This document shows positions 25,633-34,082 of a stretch of 64,000 nucleotides of DNA, one piece after another. Both the position numbers and the translations under genes were made by a program. Position 1 is the stretch's first letter; the number at the start of each line of letters is the position of its first letter. The notes under the pieces were generated by a model. That model did no database searches. It was given only the letters and a program-made list of their open reading frames with translations, and was not told the DNA's origin. Source of the stretch: Winslowiella toletana (GTDB lineage: Bacteria; Pseudomonadota; Gammaproteobacteria; Enterobacterales; Enterobacteriaceae); NCBI RefSeq assembly GCF_017875465.1, contig NZ_JAGGMQ010000002.1:71503-135502 (forward strand). The letters are read 5' to 3'.

Positions 25633-26832
25633 TCACAATACGTCTGAACGTGCGAGGCTGACCCGCGTAATGATAAAGCAGCTCAGAAGAACGCCAACAG
25701 CAAGCATGATGAAGGGAGGCATGCCTGAGAGTGCGCTGAACATAAATCCCATTACAAGCGGACTTAGTGCTGCGCCAGTGGCGCCCAGGTTTTGTACAGA
25801 AAAATAGTTGCCTCTGGATGATGGTGGTGCCAGATAATCAGTCATTATAAACAGCGCAGGTACGTAGATTACCTCACCAAAAGCGAAAAAGAACATTCCT
25901 ATGCACCAGATAACAATGCGGTCGCCGGCATAAAAAAACAACGTCAGGCCCAGAATAAAGCAGGCCGTACCGGTGACTATAAAAAGTTGAATATTTTTTT
26001 GGCTGAGCAGCCTTATCGTAAAGTGCTGAAAGATCATGACAGTTGCAGCGTTAACAAACATCATCAGCGCAATGATATGAGAAACAGTCTCCTGTGAATA
26101 CATTTTAATCATAAATTGCGACAGGTATGCGATCGGATTGCCATATACAAACGCGCCCAGAAAAGAGGCGATAGTTAGCCAAATTAAAGGAAGATCATTA
26201 TTCTGTCCTGCTGAGTGTATACCGGCGTCATGAAGATGCTCAGCAGGACGAAATGTCAGGCTGGATAATGTTCGAGCACTCAAAATAATAATTATCACAG
26301 GAATAATGGAAATCAGGGCAGCTAAATGAAAGATCGCCTGCATGGCCATTTGTTGCACCAGAGCACCCAGCAGAGGCCCGATGGCCCAGCCCACATTCAC
26401 CGCCAGATAGTTAGCTGAAAAATAGCGTCTTTTATAATTTTCATTAGTCTGATTGGCAAAAAAAACTTTGAGTAATATCTCATAGCACGAATAAAATAAA
26501 TTTAATGAGATAAGAAATATTGCGAAAGAAAAAATTTTATCGGCTTTAGGAATCAATATTAATGAAACCAAAAAACCCAGGTTGAGTGAAAGCAAAACGG
26601 AATAGCCCTTTTTCAGAGAAGCCAGTTTGCCTGAATATAAGCTGAGGATAATTCCAGCGACAGAACTGACAGTCAGCACTATCCCCGATATAGTGATATC
26701 CTTCTCAAAAACAGCAGCGATATAAACTACTATGTACGGAAGCACGCACCCCCGGGCCACGGTTAATAAAAAAGAGGTGAGAATAAAGAAAACGGCTATC
26801 CGATCTTTTTTGCTAATCTCGCTTACTGCCAT
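25633..26832 (-). CDS. MFS exporter of the cluster (copy 1)
   Basis: A 399-residue major facilitator protein with 12 predicted membrane segments, likely exporting the cluster's product and giving self-protection. Typical features are the short loop SLYSGKLASLKKGYS between segments 2 and 3 (the MFS motif A position, degenerate here) and NVGWAIGPLLGALV in segment 5. It is divergent from the biosynthetic operon, with about 700 bp between them. The ATG at 26832 (GTG at 26835 also in frame) follows GGGGAAAG. Compared with copy 2 it differs at about 30 positions, many more than the enzymes. Confidence 0.85.
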   Translation of the reverse strand: MAVSEISKKDRIAVFFILTSFLLTVARGCVLPYIVVYIAAVFEKDITISGIVLTVSSVAGIILSLYSGKLASLKKGYSVLLSLNLGFLVSLILIPKADKIFSFAIFLISLNLFYSCYEILLKVFFANQTNENYKRRYFSANYLAVNVGWAIGPLLGALVQQMAMQAIFHLAALISIIPVIIIILSARTLSSLTFRPAEHLHDAGIHSAGQNNDLPLIWLTIASFLGAFVYGNPIAYLSQFMIKMYSQETVSHIIALMMFVNAATVMIFQHFTIRLLSQKNIQLFIVTGTACFILGLTLFFYAGDRIVIWCIGMFFFAFGEVIYVPALFIMTDYLAPPSSRGNYFSVQNLGATGAALSPLVMGFMFSALSGMPPFIMLAVGVLLSCFIITRVSLARSDVL

Positions 26833-27007
26833 CACTGCTTTCCCCGCTTATAGTTTTTTTTGTGAAAGGCTGTCCATCGCAAAAGCCATAAATAAGTCCG
26901 GTACTCTGATACAGAGAAAGAATCACGCTGAAAAAGTAAATGCCTGTCTGGTGTTTAAGAGCAGAAGCAGAGGTGGATCCATATTCAGGTTTATCTTGAC
27001 TGTTCAT
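26813..27007 (-). CDS. Possible small protein overlapping the MFS start
   Basis: A 64-residue frame (MNSQDKPEYGSTSASALKH) ending 20 bases inside the MFS gene. Copy 2 keeps the frame at the same length (56970-57164) but with about eight changed residues, so purifying selection is not obvious. No strong ribosome binding site. It may be a leader peptide or chance. Confidence 0.25.
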   Translation of the reverse strand: MNSQDKPEYGSTSASALKHQTGIYFFSVILSLYQSTGLIYGFCDGQPFTKKTISGESSDGSKRD

Positions 27008-27325
27008 AGCAGATTCTCACATTGAAAAGCTGTAAACCGATCGGCCTGTATCTTTCCAACAACTGGCGCTGATCATGAAGATTAACTCATGTTTTTTAGC
27101 TTGAATATGAAGCAATTACAAGCAGAAAGCTTAGCCTTTGTGAATTCCCTCAAAGAGGGAAAATAATCATACTTTATAACAATATCAAGGATTTATGTGA
27201 GAAGCACTTTTTGCCAATACCTCTTATTTCTGCAGGGGCTGTGATATCTTGCTGATCTGCATAAATAAGTTCCCCATCATATAAAAAACATATCATCAAC
27301 AAAAATTACTGTTTTTAAATACATA

Positions 27326-27373
27326 TTGACACTCACGCATTAACACAGTTACTTAGAACTAGTTTCCGGAAAC
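27326..27373 (+). promoter_or_regulatory. Candidate promoter and 12-bp palindrome of the cluster
   Basis: TTGACA at 27326-27331 is a good -35 box; the -10 (TTACTT, 17 bp later) is weak, suggesting a need for an activator. The perfect palindrome GTTTCCGGAAAC at 27362-27373 follows. Both are unchanged in copy 2 (57481 and 57517) although the surrounding DNA has diverged. The region is about 200 bp upstream of the first gene. Confidence 0.5.
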
Positions 27374-27546
27374 TCGATTTATTTATCTGACCTCATAAGA
27401 TCCTTACACGGTCTTTGCCCAGGACAGTCTGCCGTTATGTCTGTGGCCGGAAAACGCTGTTAAGTTGCATAACATCTGTAAACGTAATCCGTCTCATTAT
27501 CCATTACCGAAATCCCTTTTTGGGCATGTCGTTTAGGAGAAGAAAT

Positions 27547-28188
27547 ATGCATAACGTTACCAGTCAGTCATCAACCTCATCAAACGTCATTAACGCAGCC
27601 ATCGTTAGCCAGAATGAACTCAGCCGAATTGCAGAAAATGCAGATGCCATTCGTGCAAAAGCGATGGAACTCACTGATTCATGGGAAGGTGTCATGTTTG
27701 CCTTACCCCCAGGCGATTTGGAAAAAATGGCCCTGGCGCTGGGATTTACACCGGATGTGGCTGAGAAAATCCATCATGAAATCCGCTCACTCGCCTATGC
27801 TAAAACCCAGTCCCTCACCGGACCGGCCGCAATTGCCACTTACCATGCTTCAGACGTCAGCTTACTGGCACTAAGAGGCGTGACGGATTTCGACAACGCC
27901 CTGTCTCATGTCAGTGATACAAATCTGCAGCAGCTGCTGAATGACAACCAGGGGACCTTCCAGCGTATTCGTGATGCGCTGCCTGAGCATGCTGCGCGCA
28001 TGAACTTCAAACCTGAAACGGCATCCGCGGTACTGGCTTCGCTGGGTGCGAAGGTGTCGCCTGAACTGCTCTATGAGCTTTGCCCGAAATACGGTACTAC
28101 CACTGTGGTTGATCTTGAAGGTCGCAAAGGCGTTACCACTGAATTTATTCGCTGCGTCACGCTGACCCTCGGCAGTACGGTTTCCTGA
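27547..28188 (+). CDS. Unknown first protein of the cluster, possible precursor or scaffold (copy 1)
   Basis: Not recognised. 213 residues from the ATG at 27547, which follows AGGAGAAG; the frame open to 27415 has only a TTG. The N terminus is serine, asparagine and threonine-rich, then helical. Two segments look related: PPGDLEKMALALGFTPDVAEKIHHEI (about 58-83) and PETASAVLASLGAKVSPELLYELCP (about 159-183), hinting at an internal repeat. The C-terminal 30 residues (CPKYGTTTVVDLEGRKG then IRCVTLTLGSTVS) are threonine-rich with two cysteines. It leads the operon and is followed by a strong hairpin, as precursor-peptide genes often are, but its length is high for a RiPP precursor; a carrier or binding protein is an alternative. 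Confidence 0.75.
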   Translation: MHNVTSQSSTSSNVINAAIVSQNELSRIAENADAIRAKAMELTDSWEGVMFALPPGDLEKMALALGFTPDVAEKIHHEIRSLAYAKTQSLTGPAAIATYHASDVSLLALRGVTDFDNALSHVSDTNLQQLLNDNQGTFQRIRDALPEHAARMNFKPETASAVLASLGAKVSPELLYELCPKYGTTTVVDLEGRKGVTTEFIRCVTLTLGSTVS

Positions 28189-28199
28189 TAAGACCGGTT

Positions 28200-28226
28200 G
28201 TGAGCTGGTCACCCTGACCGGCTCAC
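28200..28226 (+). terminator. Intra-operon hairpin (possible attenuator), copy 1
   Basis: GTGAGCTGGTCA / TGACCGGCTCAC, a 12-bp stem with one G-T pair and a CCC loop, followed by CGTTTAA. Lies between the first and second genes. Kept in copy 2 with one change at the loop-closing pair. The T-tract is short, so it would be partial, or protect the 3' end of the first gene's message. Confidence 0.6.
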
Positions 28227-28253
28227 CGTTTAATCCCGGTCAGGAGAACAACA

Positions 28254-29135
28254 ATGTTAAGTATGACACTCCCTCAGACACTCTTACACACCCGTGAATA
28301 CAGGCAGAACGGCTATATGCTGGTCGATTCCCTGTTTGATTCGCAAGAAATTGCACAAATCAAAGCTGTGATCGACGGACTTGTGCAATCTGCGGAACGC
28401 ACCGGGCAATATGATAGTTTACTGGAATTTGAAAAGGAGCCAGTTGATGGCAGGCGCATTCCGCGCCGTATCTTCAACCCTTTTGAGCAGCATGAAGCCT
28501 TCCGAAACTTAGCCACCTCAGACAAAATCCTGGATTACGTCCGCAGTTTACTTGGCCCGGACATCGCACTTCAGCACAGCAAACTTAACATGAAACCCAG
28601 AAAAGTCGGGGCCGTGGTGGAATGGCATCAGGACTATACCTACTTCCCGCACTCCAACGATAGTCTGGTAGGCGTTCTGATATATCTTGATGACGCATGT
28701 GAGGAGAATGGATGCCTGCAGGTCCTGAGTGGTCAGCATCACAGGACGTTCAATCACGCGTTGCCGGATGGCAGCTTTGCAGGCATGATCACCGAAACGA
28801 TCAATGAGGCCCAGCATGGTCCCGTCATAAGTCTGCCAGCCGGTGCGGGCAGCGCTATTTTTCTGCACCCTTTTACACCTCACCGCTCTTCGACCAATAC
28901 CTCTGACTCCCCCAGAAGTACCTTAATTTTTGAATACCGAGCAGCGGATGCCTTTCCGCTCTACACCGGTAGCCAACTGGTTGGGATGGAACGCTTAACG
29001 CACCACCTCTGCGGCGAAAAAAAACGGACCGCCAGATTCGGGGGGCCAGAGCCAGAAATTTATACCCCGAAAGACTTTCCTAAATCCCTCTATGAGCTTC
29101 AGGATGCCTCGCGCAGCGAGATGAAGACAAAATAA
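28254..29135 (+). CDS. PhyH-family Fe(II)/2-oxoglutarate dioxygenase 1 (copy 1)
   Basis: A 293-residue non-haem iron oxygenase of the phytanoyl-CoA dioxygenase family, which hydroxylates or otherwise oxidises unactivated carbons using O2 and 2-oxoglutarate. The iron triad is visible: H125 and D127 in EWHQDYTYFPHSNDSL and H210 in HPFTPHRSSTN, with an arginine (PRSTLIFEYRAAD) for 2-oxoglutarate. The double-stranded beta-helix core includes VGVLIYLDDACEENGCLQVLSGQHH. The ATG at 28254 follows AGGAGAAC. Second gene of the operon, 22 bp before a second PhyH gene. Six residues differ from copy 2. Confidence 0.9.
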   Translation: MLSMTLPQTLLHTREYRQNGYMLVDSLFDSQEIAQIKAVIDGLVQSAERTGQYDSLLEFEKEPVDGRRIPRRIFNPFEQHEAFRNLATSDKILDYVRSLLGPDIALQHSKLNMKPRKVGAVVEWHQDYTYFPHSNDSLVGVLIYLDDACEENGCLQVLSGQHHRTFNHALPDGSFAGMITETINEAQHGPVISLPAGAGSAIFLHPFTPHRSSTNTSDSPRSTLIFEYRAADAFPLYTGSQLVGMERLTHHLCGEKKRTARFGGPEPEIYTPKDFPKSLYELQDASRSEMKTK

Positions 29136-29157
29136 ATGACGTACAGGTGGAACAGAT

Positions 29158-30141
29158 ATGGTGCATTCAACGTGGGACAGTCTGGCGACAGATTATGAAA
29201 TGCAGGGATTTGCAGTACTGCGAAACGTGTTTTCCCCTGCGGCGGTCATGGGCCCCGTAATGGCTGGCTACAGCCGGCATTGTGACGAACTGGCGAAACA
29301 GTGGCTGGAAGCTGGCGTGATTACCGATTACGATGCGAATGAGACACCGGAGAACAAGATGCTATCGCTCATGCAGCAGACCGATGGCAACTGTTTCCAG
29401 CATCTTGATATTACGTTGCCCGTTGAAGACAAAATTACTCACGATTCTCCCCTCTATCTCGATGTTAGCATTTTCAATCTGCTGCGAAATGCAGAACTGC
29501 TGGATGCCATTGAAAAAATCATCGGCCCTGAAATTTACTCAGTCCCCGTTCAGCATATGCGTATTAAACCGCCGCAGAAGAACATTTCTGATGAGACGCA
29601 GAGCCATACGCTGACGCTGACCGGAAAAACGTTCTGGCACCAAGACCTGGCCGTGGTTACCCCCGATGCAGATAACACAAACATGCTCGGCGTATGGCTC
29701 GCGGTGAATGAAGCCACCGTTGAAAATGGTTGTCTGATTGTTGTGCCCGGTAGCCACAAGCAGGGGCTGGTGCATCACTGTGATAAGCCTCATTTGCAGG
29801 GGATTCCCGATACGCTCGTTGGGGAAGCGTTCCTGGCGCTGCCTGTAAGCCCAGGTGATGTCATCTTCCTGCATCCTTTGACCATGCACGCCTCCCTCGC
29901 GAATGTCAGTAACGGCGGACGCTGGAGCTTTGACCTGCGCTATTGTCCGGCGGGAGAACCTACAGGAAGAGAATGGTTTCCAGGGTTCCTGGCGCGAAGC
30001 AGGGCGATGCCTGGGGCGGTGATGCAGGATCACCACCAGTGGGTCAGGGAGTGGTTTAATGCCCGCTCGCAATTAGCTGGTCAGCCACATCCTAAATTCG
30101 ACCGCTGGGACAAAAACGACCGCAGCCCGCTGTGCGCCTAG
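29158..30141 (+). CDS. PhyH-family Fe(II)/2-oxoglutarate dioxygenase 2 (copy 1)
   Basis: A 327-residue PhyH-type dioxygenase distinct from its neighbour. Iron ligands are H161 and D163 in FWHQDLAVVTPDADNTNMLGVWLAV and H244 in FLHPLTMHASLANVS; the arginine and downstream beta strand are in GGRWSFDLRYCPAGEPTGREW. The conserved NEATVENGCLIVVPGSHKQG block is present. Two dioxygenases in one operon suggest two oxidation steps on the scaffold. It ends nine bases before the radical SAM gene. Copy 2 differs at two residues only. Confidence 0.9.
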   Translation: MVHSTWDSLATDYEMQGFAVLRNVFSPAAVMGPVMAGYSRHCDELAKQWLEAGVITDYDANETPENKMLSLMQQTDGNCFQHLDITLPVEDKITHDSPLYLDVSIFNLLRNAELLDAIEKIIGPEIYSVPVQHMRIKPPQKNISDETQSHTLTLTGKTFWHQDLAVVTPDADNTNMLGVWLAVNEATVENGCLIVVPGSHKQGLVHHCDKPHLQGIPDTLVGEAFLALPVSPGDVIFLHPLTMHASLANVSNGGRWSFDLRYCPAGEPTGREWFPGFLARSRAMPGAVMQDHHQWVREWFNARSQLAGQPHPKFDRWDKNDRSPLCA

Positions 30142-30150
30142 GAGGCCAAC

Positions 30151-31794
30151 ATGCTGGATATCTCGCTACTCAAAAATGGACGCTTCTCGGTAAACGGGGG
30201 AGCGCCTCGGCTTGCCCTTGTGCACCATGGTTTCAGAACCACTCAGATGGGGGCGGCCGACAAGCGGCAGGATAAATTTGCGGCCCGGTATGCATCGCTG
30301 GGTTTGCTAAATCTTGCCCGGTCCGCACAGGTGGATTTTGAACGAGGGCGAATTCCTTTTGAACCTGATATTAAATATTTCGATGAAGACAATTATGCGG
30401 ATGACGCCGCACTCGCAGCGGCCATTTCCGACTGGCTCAAACCGGCCGCTGCGCGGTTTGTACTGGTCAGCCTTTATTCCCTGGCATTCGAAAGAACGCG
30501 CGCGATGATTGGCCTGATGGATGCGAGTGAGCACTGCATCATGGTGGGGGGGGCACATCCGACGGTTGCACCTGAAATTGATTTTGCGCACCTCGTTGTA
30601 CGCGGAGAAGGTGGTGGCGCGCTCAGGCATATACTAAGTCATTTTCTGGAACCAGGATTTGGCGTAGGGGAAGAGGCGCGCGGGATCTGTTTCAAAGCTG
30701 ACGGCAAAACCACCATGGGCGACACCGTTTTTGACAAATCCATTGCTGATATACCTTCCCCTGCCTTTGCGTATGAGCTCATACAGGATGATACCAGTCT
30801 GGCCGGGGAATCACGTGAGCGTTGGTGGAAAGCCGTGGGCATTTCGCAGCAGATTTACATTTGCACTCAGAGTTGCCGGGCCCGCTGTACCTTCTGCTCT
30901 ACCTATCTGATCCATGGTAAGCTCGTTTCGCGGCCGGTGGATCTGATTGAGGGAGACATCAAGCACCTGATTGGTTTTGGCAACGACTCTATTCAGTTTC
31001 ATGATGACGATCTCCTGCAACACGAACAACTGGATGAGTTGCTCGAGATGCTCGCCGGCTATGACATGGTGTGGACTTGCAATGCCCGTTCTGAAGTCAT
31101 GAATGCTGGGCTTGCTGCCAGGATGTACCGTGCCGGGTGCCGAAAAGTCTTTCTGGGCCTGGAGTCAATGGATCAGCGAAGCCTGGACTATTACAACAAA
31201 GCCACCACGGTGGAAATGAACATCAATGCCGTCAACGTTCTTGATGCGGCCGGCATTGGCGTTGTCTGCGGCTACATAATTGGTGCACCACACGATACTG
31301 TGGCCAGTATTCTGGAAGATTTAGACCGCGTGCTACAGTTACCCATTTTCTTCCTGGCCACCGCCATCCTTACGCCTGACATTGGCACAACCGAATATAA
31401 AAGGGCCCTTAGGCGCATCCCACTGCTCCAGGAACTGGGTGACGGTGGCACGAAGCTGAACATCCGCCCCCGTCCCGATCTTTTTGGTACCTCAGCACCT
31501 TATGGCCTGCCTACGGTATCTGATGCCGTAACCAAGGATCAGCTTAATGAACTGTATGCGCTGGTAAACTGTGAGTTTATCCTCCGCCCTGAGCTCATTG
31601 AGCGGGTCAACCACTACGTCTATCCATCCCGGCGGGAAGAAGCCTTATCCTGGTGCGCCCTGCAGCGCAATAGAATTCGGGAGCTTGCCAGTGCGGCAAC
31701 TCTACCAGAGGTGCGAACGCGTGCTCAGAAACTGTCGGCCTATGTTGAAGCTCAGGGACTTTTTGCGGAATATGACATGAAGGACTCTGCATGA
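30151..31794 (+). CDS. Cobalamin-binding radical SAM enzyme (copy 1)
   Basis: A 547-residue protein with an N-terminal B12-binding-like domain (FVLVSLYSLAFERTRAMIGLMDASEHCIMVGGAHPTVAPE, about residues 107-150) and a radical SAM core. The cluster-binding CxxxCxxC is C242-C246-C249 in CTQSCRARCTFCSTYL, followed by the IQFHDDDLL strand, TCNARSEVM and LGLESMDQRSLDYYNKAT elements typical of Elp3/BchE-like radical SAM folds. Such enzymes methylate unactivated carbons or catalyse rearrangements. AGGAGG lies seven bases before the start. Its end overlaps the methyltransferase start by four bases (ATGA). Three residues differ from copy 2. Confidence 0.9.
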   Translation: MLDISLLKNGRFSVNGGAPRLALVHHGFRTTQMGAADKRQDKFAARYASLGLLNLARSAQVDFERGRIPFEPDIKYFDEDNYADDAALAAAISDWLKPAAARFVLVSLYSLAFERTRAMIGLMDASEHCIMVGGAHPTVAPEIDFAHLVVRGEGGGALRHILSHFLEPGFGVGEEARGICFKADGKTTMGDTVFDKSIADIPSPAFAYELIQDDTSLAGESRERWWKAVGISQQIYICTQSCRARCTFCSTYLIHGKLVSRPVDLIEGDIKHLIGFGNDSIQFHDDDLLQHEQLDELLEMLAGYDMVWTCNARSEVMNAGLAARMYRAGCRKVFLGLESMDQRSLDYYNKATTVEMNINAVNVLDAAGIGVVCGYIIGAPHDTVASILEDLDRVLQLPIFFLATAILTPDIGTTEYKRALRRIPLLQELGDGGTKLNIRPRPDLFGTSAPYGLPTVSDAVTKDQLNELYALVNCEFILRPELIERVNHYVYPSRREEALSWCALQRNRIRELASAATLPEVRTRAQKLSAYVEAQGLFAEYDMKDSA

Positions 31795-32582
31795 ATAACG
31801 AGCCATCATTACCCTACCAGGCCTACTTTCCTGAGGAAATCCAGGCCATGTTGCGTGAGGGGATTGATCCCCACGCAAATTTGGTTGAACGTTTCCTGAA
31901 GGATCCATCCGTGCGCTGCTCATTAGAGGAGAAGCAAGCCTTTATTGAACAGCATTATCTGATAACCAAAGCGCTAATCAGTCCGCACAGTACGCAGGAT
32001 ATCATCGCCTTTGCCACCGAGATTTTATCCCTTCCCGATACCCTGGAGGGGTGCATCATTGAAGCCGGGTGTTATAAAGGATCCAGCACGGCGAAGTTCA
32101 GTATCGCTGCTGGACTCGCGGGAAGGCAGCTTGTGGTGTTTGATTCCTTTCAAGGATTGCCTGCACATAATGAAAAGCACGGCATGAGCATTGAAGGACG
32201 TGAGGTCATTTTTCAGGAAGGCGATTTCAGCGGGTCTCTTGAGGAAGTCAGACGCAACGTGGCCACCTACGGAGATATCGGCGCCTGCACCTTTGTTCCG
32301 GGGTGGTTTGAAGACACGATGAAAACCTGCCCCTCACCCGTTGCCGCAGCGTATCTGGATGTGGACCTTCTGCTCTCAACGCGACAGTGTCTGGCTGCTA
32401 TCTATCCCAGATTGGTACCGGGAGGGAGTATTTACTCACAGGATGGACACCTGCCTTTGATACTTGGACTTCTCGAGGACAGAGACTTCTGGGAAACGGA
32501 ACTGGGGTCTGCATGCCCCTATCTTGAGGGAATACGAAAAGGTAAGCTGGTGAAAATCACCAAGACGCCCTACGGTGTCTGA
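31791..32582 (+). CDS. TylF-like SAM-dependent methyltransferase (copy 1)
   Basis: A 263-residue class I methyltransferase of the TylF/macrocin O-methyltransferase family. The SAM-binding motif is IIEAGCYKGSSTAKFSIAAG, followed by VVFDSFQGLPAHNEKHG, and the metal-binding AYLDVDLLLSTRQCLAAIYPRLVPGGSIYSQDGH block, whose D-x-D pair and Q-D-G end match the family. Family members O-methylate sugars or hydroxylated amino acids, so a hydroxyl made by the PhyH enzymes is a plausible target. Translated in coupling with the radical SAM gene. The convergent tyrS gene ends six bases away. Four residues differ from copy 2. Confidence 0.88.
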   Translation: MNNEPSLPYQAYFPEEIQAMLREGIDPHANLVERFLKDPSVRCSLEEKQAFIEQHYLITKALISPHSTQDIIAFATEILSLPDTLEGCIIEAGCYKGSSTAKFSIAAGLAGRQLVVFDSFQGLPAHNEKHGMSIEGREVIFQEGDFSGSLEEVRRNVATYGDIGACTFVPGWFEDTMKTCPSPVAAAYLDVDLLLSTRQCLAAIYPRLVPGGSIYSQDGHLPLILGLLEDRDFWETELGSACPYLEGIRKGKLVKITKTPYGV

Positions 32583-32588
32583 CCCAGC

Positions 32589-33791
32589 CTAGCGGATAAT
32601 GTACCGATGACGTTTACCCACCCACAAAAGCGTGCCTTTGGCCGGAACAAGAGTGAGGTGTTCATCAGCTTGCTTTTCCTGGTTAATCCGAACCGCTCCA
32701 GCACGGATGAGACGCCTGAGCTCAGAACGACTGACATCGAGGATGGCCCGGCTGCAGAGGTCAAGCAAGCTGATGTCCGGCGTATCGCTGATGTAAAGGG
32801 GCTCATGGTCCTCCTCTGCTGGACAATGCTGCTGGAAGACGCGCTGGAAATGGGCTTTAGCTCGTTCTGCCGCCTCCACGTCGTAATATTCACTGACCAG
32901 CGTGTGTGCCAGAGTTATTTTCAGCGTCATGGGGTGGAGACCGCTGTCGCGCTCGGCCAGCAGGCGACTAACAGACTCATCCGGGAGGTTTGTTGCAAGA
33001 TGAAAATAATCTGGCACCAGCGTGTCAGGCAGTGACATCACCTTGCCAAACATGTCTTCGGGGCTGTCCATGAGCGCAATATAGTTATTTTTTGATTTGC
33101 TCATTTTATCCTGCCCATCGAGACCCGGCAGAAGGGGTAATGTAATGACTGCCTGGCCTGGCATACCAAAGGTTTCCTGCAGGGACCGGCCGACCAGATT
33201 ATTAAACAGCTGATCGGTTCCACCAAGTTCGATATCAGAGTGGATCATGACAGAATCATATCCCTGTAAAACAGGATAGAGGAGTTCATGCAGATGCACC
33301 GGTGAAGATGACTGGAATCTTTGTTTAAAATCGTCACGTTGCATCATCTGCGCTAAAGTCACGCGGGAAACGAGTTTAATAATGTCTGCAAACTGCATCG
33401 CATTAAACCATTCCGAATTTCGTCGAACTTCGATCCGCGTGATATCCAGTATTTTACCCAACTGATCGATATAAGTCTGACTGTTTCTGACGATATCGTC
33501 CTCTCCAAGTGGAGGGCGCAGTTTATTCCGTCCAGTAGGGTCTCCGATGGACGCAGTAAAATCACCGATAATGATTACAATGCGATGTCCTGCATCCTGA
33601 AACTGCCGGAGTTTACGAAGCACGACAGCATGGCCCAGATGTAGGTCAGGCGCAGTAGGGTCAAATCCCAATTTGATTACGAGGCGGCGATCTTCTTTCA
33701 GTGCTGTAAGCAATTTTGCCTGCAGACCATCACCTGGCTCCATGATAGCCACGTTTTTACACAGCATGTCAGTTACAGCGTTAATATCCAT
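32589..33791 (-). CDS. tyrS: Stand-alone tyrosyl-tRNA synthetase (copy 1)
   Basis: A complete 400-residue class I tyrosyl-tRNA synthetase. It has the HLGH signature at residues 51-54, the GDPTGRN segment, tRNA/tyrosine-pocket region ELGGTDQLFNN, KMSKS at 229-233 and a C-terminal S4 RNA-binding domain (SRSELRRLIRAGAVRIN). The HLGH plus short-insert type corresponds to the TyrZ-like branch used as second, often antibiotic-resistant, TyrRS in bacteria. It lies convergent to the operon, six bases from the methyltransferase stop. A duplicate TyrRS in a biosynthetic cluster most often provides self-resistance; charging tyrosine for biosynthesis is an alternative. Confidence 0.92.
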   Translation of the reverse strand: MDINAVTDMLCKNVAIMEPGDGLQAKLLTALKEDRRLVIKLGFDPTAPDLHLGHAVVLRKLRQFQDAGHRIVIIIGDFTASIGDPTGRNKLRPPLGEDDIVRNSQTYIDQLGKILDITRIEVRRNSEWFNAMQFADIIKLVSRVTLAQMMQRDDFKQRFQSSSPVHLHELLYPVLQGYDSVMIHSDIELGGTDQLFNNLVGRSLQETFGMPGQAVITLPLLPGLDGQDKMSKSKNNYIALMDSPEDMFGKVMSLPDTLVPDYFHLATNLPDESVSRLLAERDSGLHPMTLKITLAHTLVSEYYDVEAAERAKAHFQRVFQQHCPAEEDHEPLYISDTPDISLLDLCSRAILDVSRSELRRLIRAGAVRINQEKQADEHLTLVPAKGTLLWVGKRHRYIIR

Positions 33792-34082
33792 GTAGGCACC
33801 GTCAAATGTTCAACATTTGTTCACCATATTTATGAGCACGCTATCTTGTCAAGATATGACCATTTTTTATGGATATATCGTCAGGTCATCTCTGATTTTT
33901 GTGATAAGTACGTGCTTTGGTGCCTGGGCGAATAAAGCAGACTGTAGGGCAGATGAGAACTTCTAACGGGCAGATGGAAGGGTAAGTCTCAGCAGTCTAC
34001 AACCCGGGAACTGGAGTTGAAATGGGTCATGGTAATTTATTGTTGTCGAAAGAACATTAACAGTTACGGCGAGGGAAAATAC
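33792..34082. other. Region between tyrS and IS630
   Basis: AT-rich, without gene. The first part (to about 33840) is shared with copy 2 and contains the upstream region of tyrS. A small palindrome ATCTTG-T-CAAGAT lies at 33851-33863. Confidence 0.5.

Larger units (their letters stand above)
25561..33840. repeat. Duplicated biosynthetic block, copy 1
   Basis: Sequence from about 25561 (ATGAGCGAAAAGCGGAAGTT) onward is paired with 55718 onward at an offset of 30,154-30,157 bp. The match covers the MFS gene, the whole operon, tyrS and about 50 bp beyond it. Copy 2 leaves the window before its right boundary. Divergence is uneven: higher in the MFS gene and the AT-rich intergenic DNA, low in the enzyme genes. 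Confidence 0.93.

Noticed and set aside
26813..27007. 64-residue frame as an MbtH-like protein
   Set aside because: It lacks the NPxxQxSLWP and conserved tryptophan pattern in all three frames, so no MbtH or NRPS link is claimed.
27415..27546. Extended start for the first cluster gene
   Set aside because: The frame opens only with TTG; AGGAGAAG directly precedes the ATG at 27547, and the added residues are Cys/Arg-rich and look non-coding.
28548..30072. Minus-strand frames of 111 and 177 codons within the PhyH genes
   Set aside because: They overlap strongly supported enzymes and have no family features.
32607..33035. 142-codon plus-strand frame opposite tyrS
   Set aside because: It is antisense to a complete tyrosyl-tRNA synthetase with all motifs.
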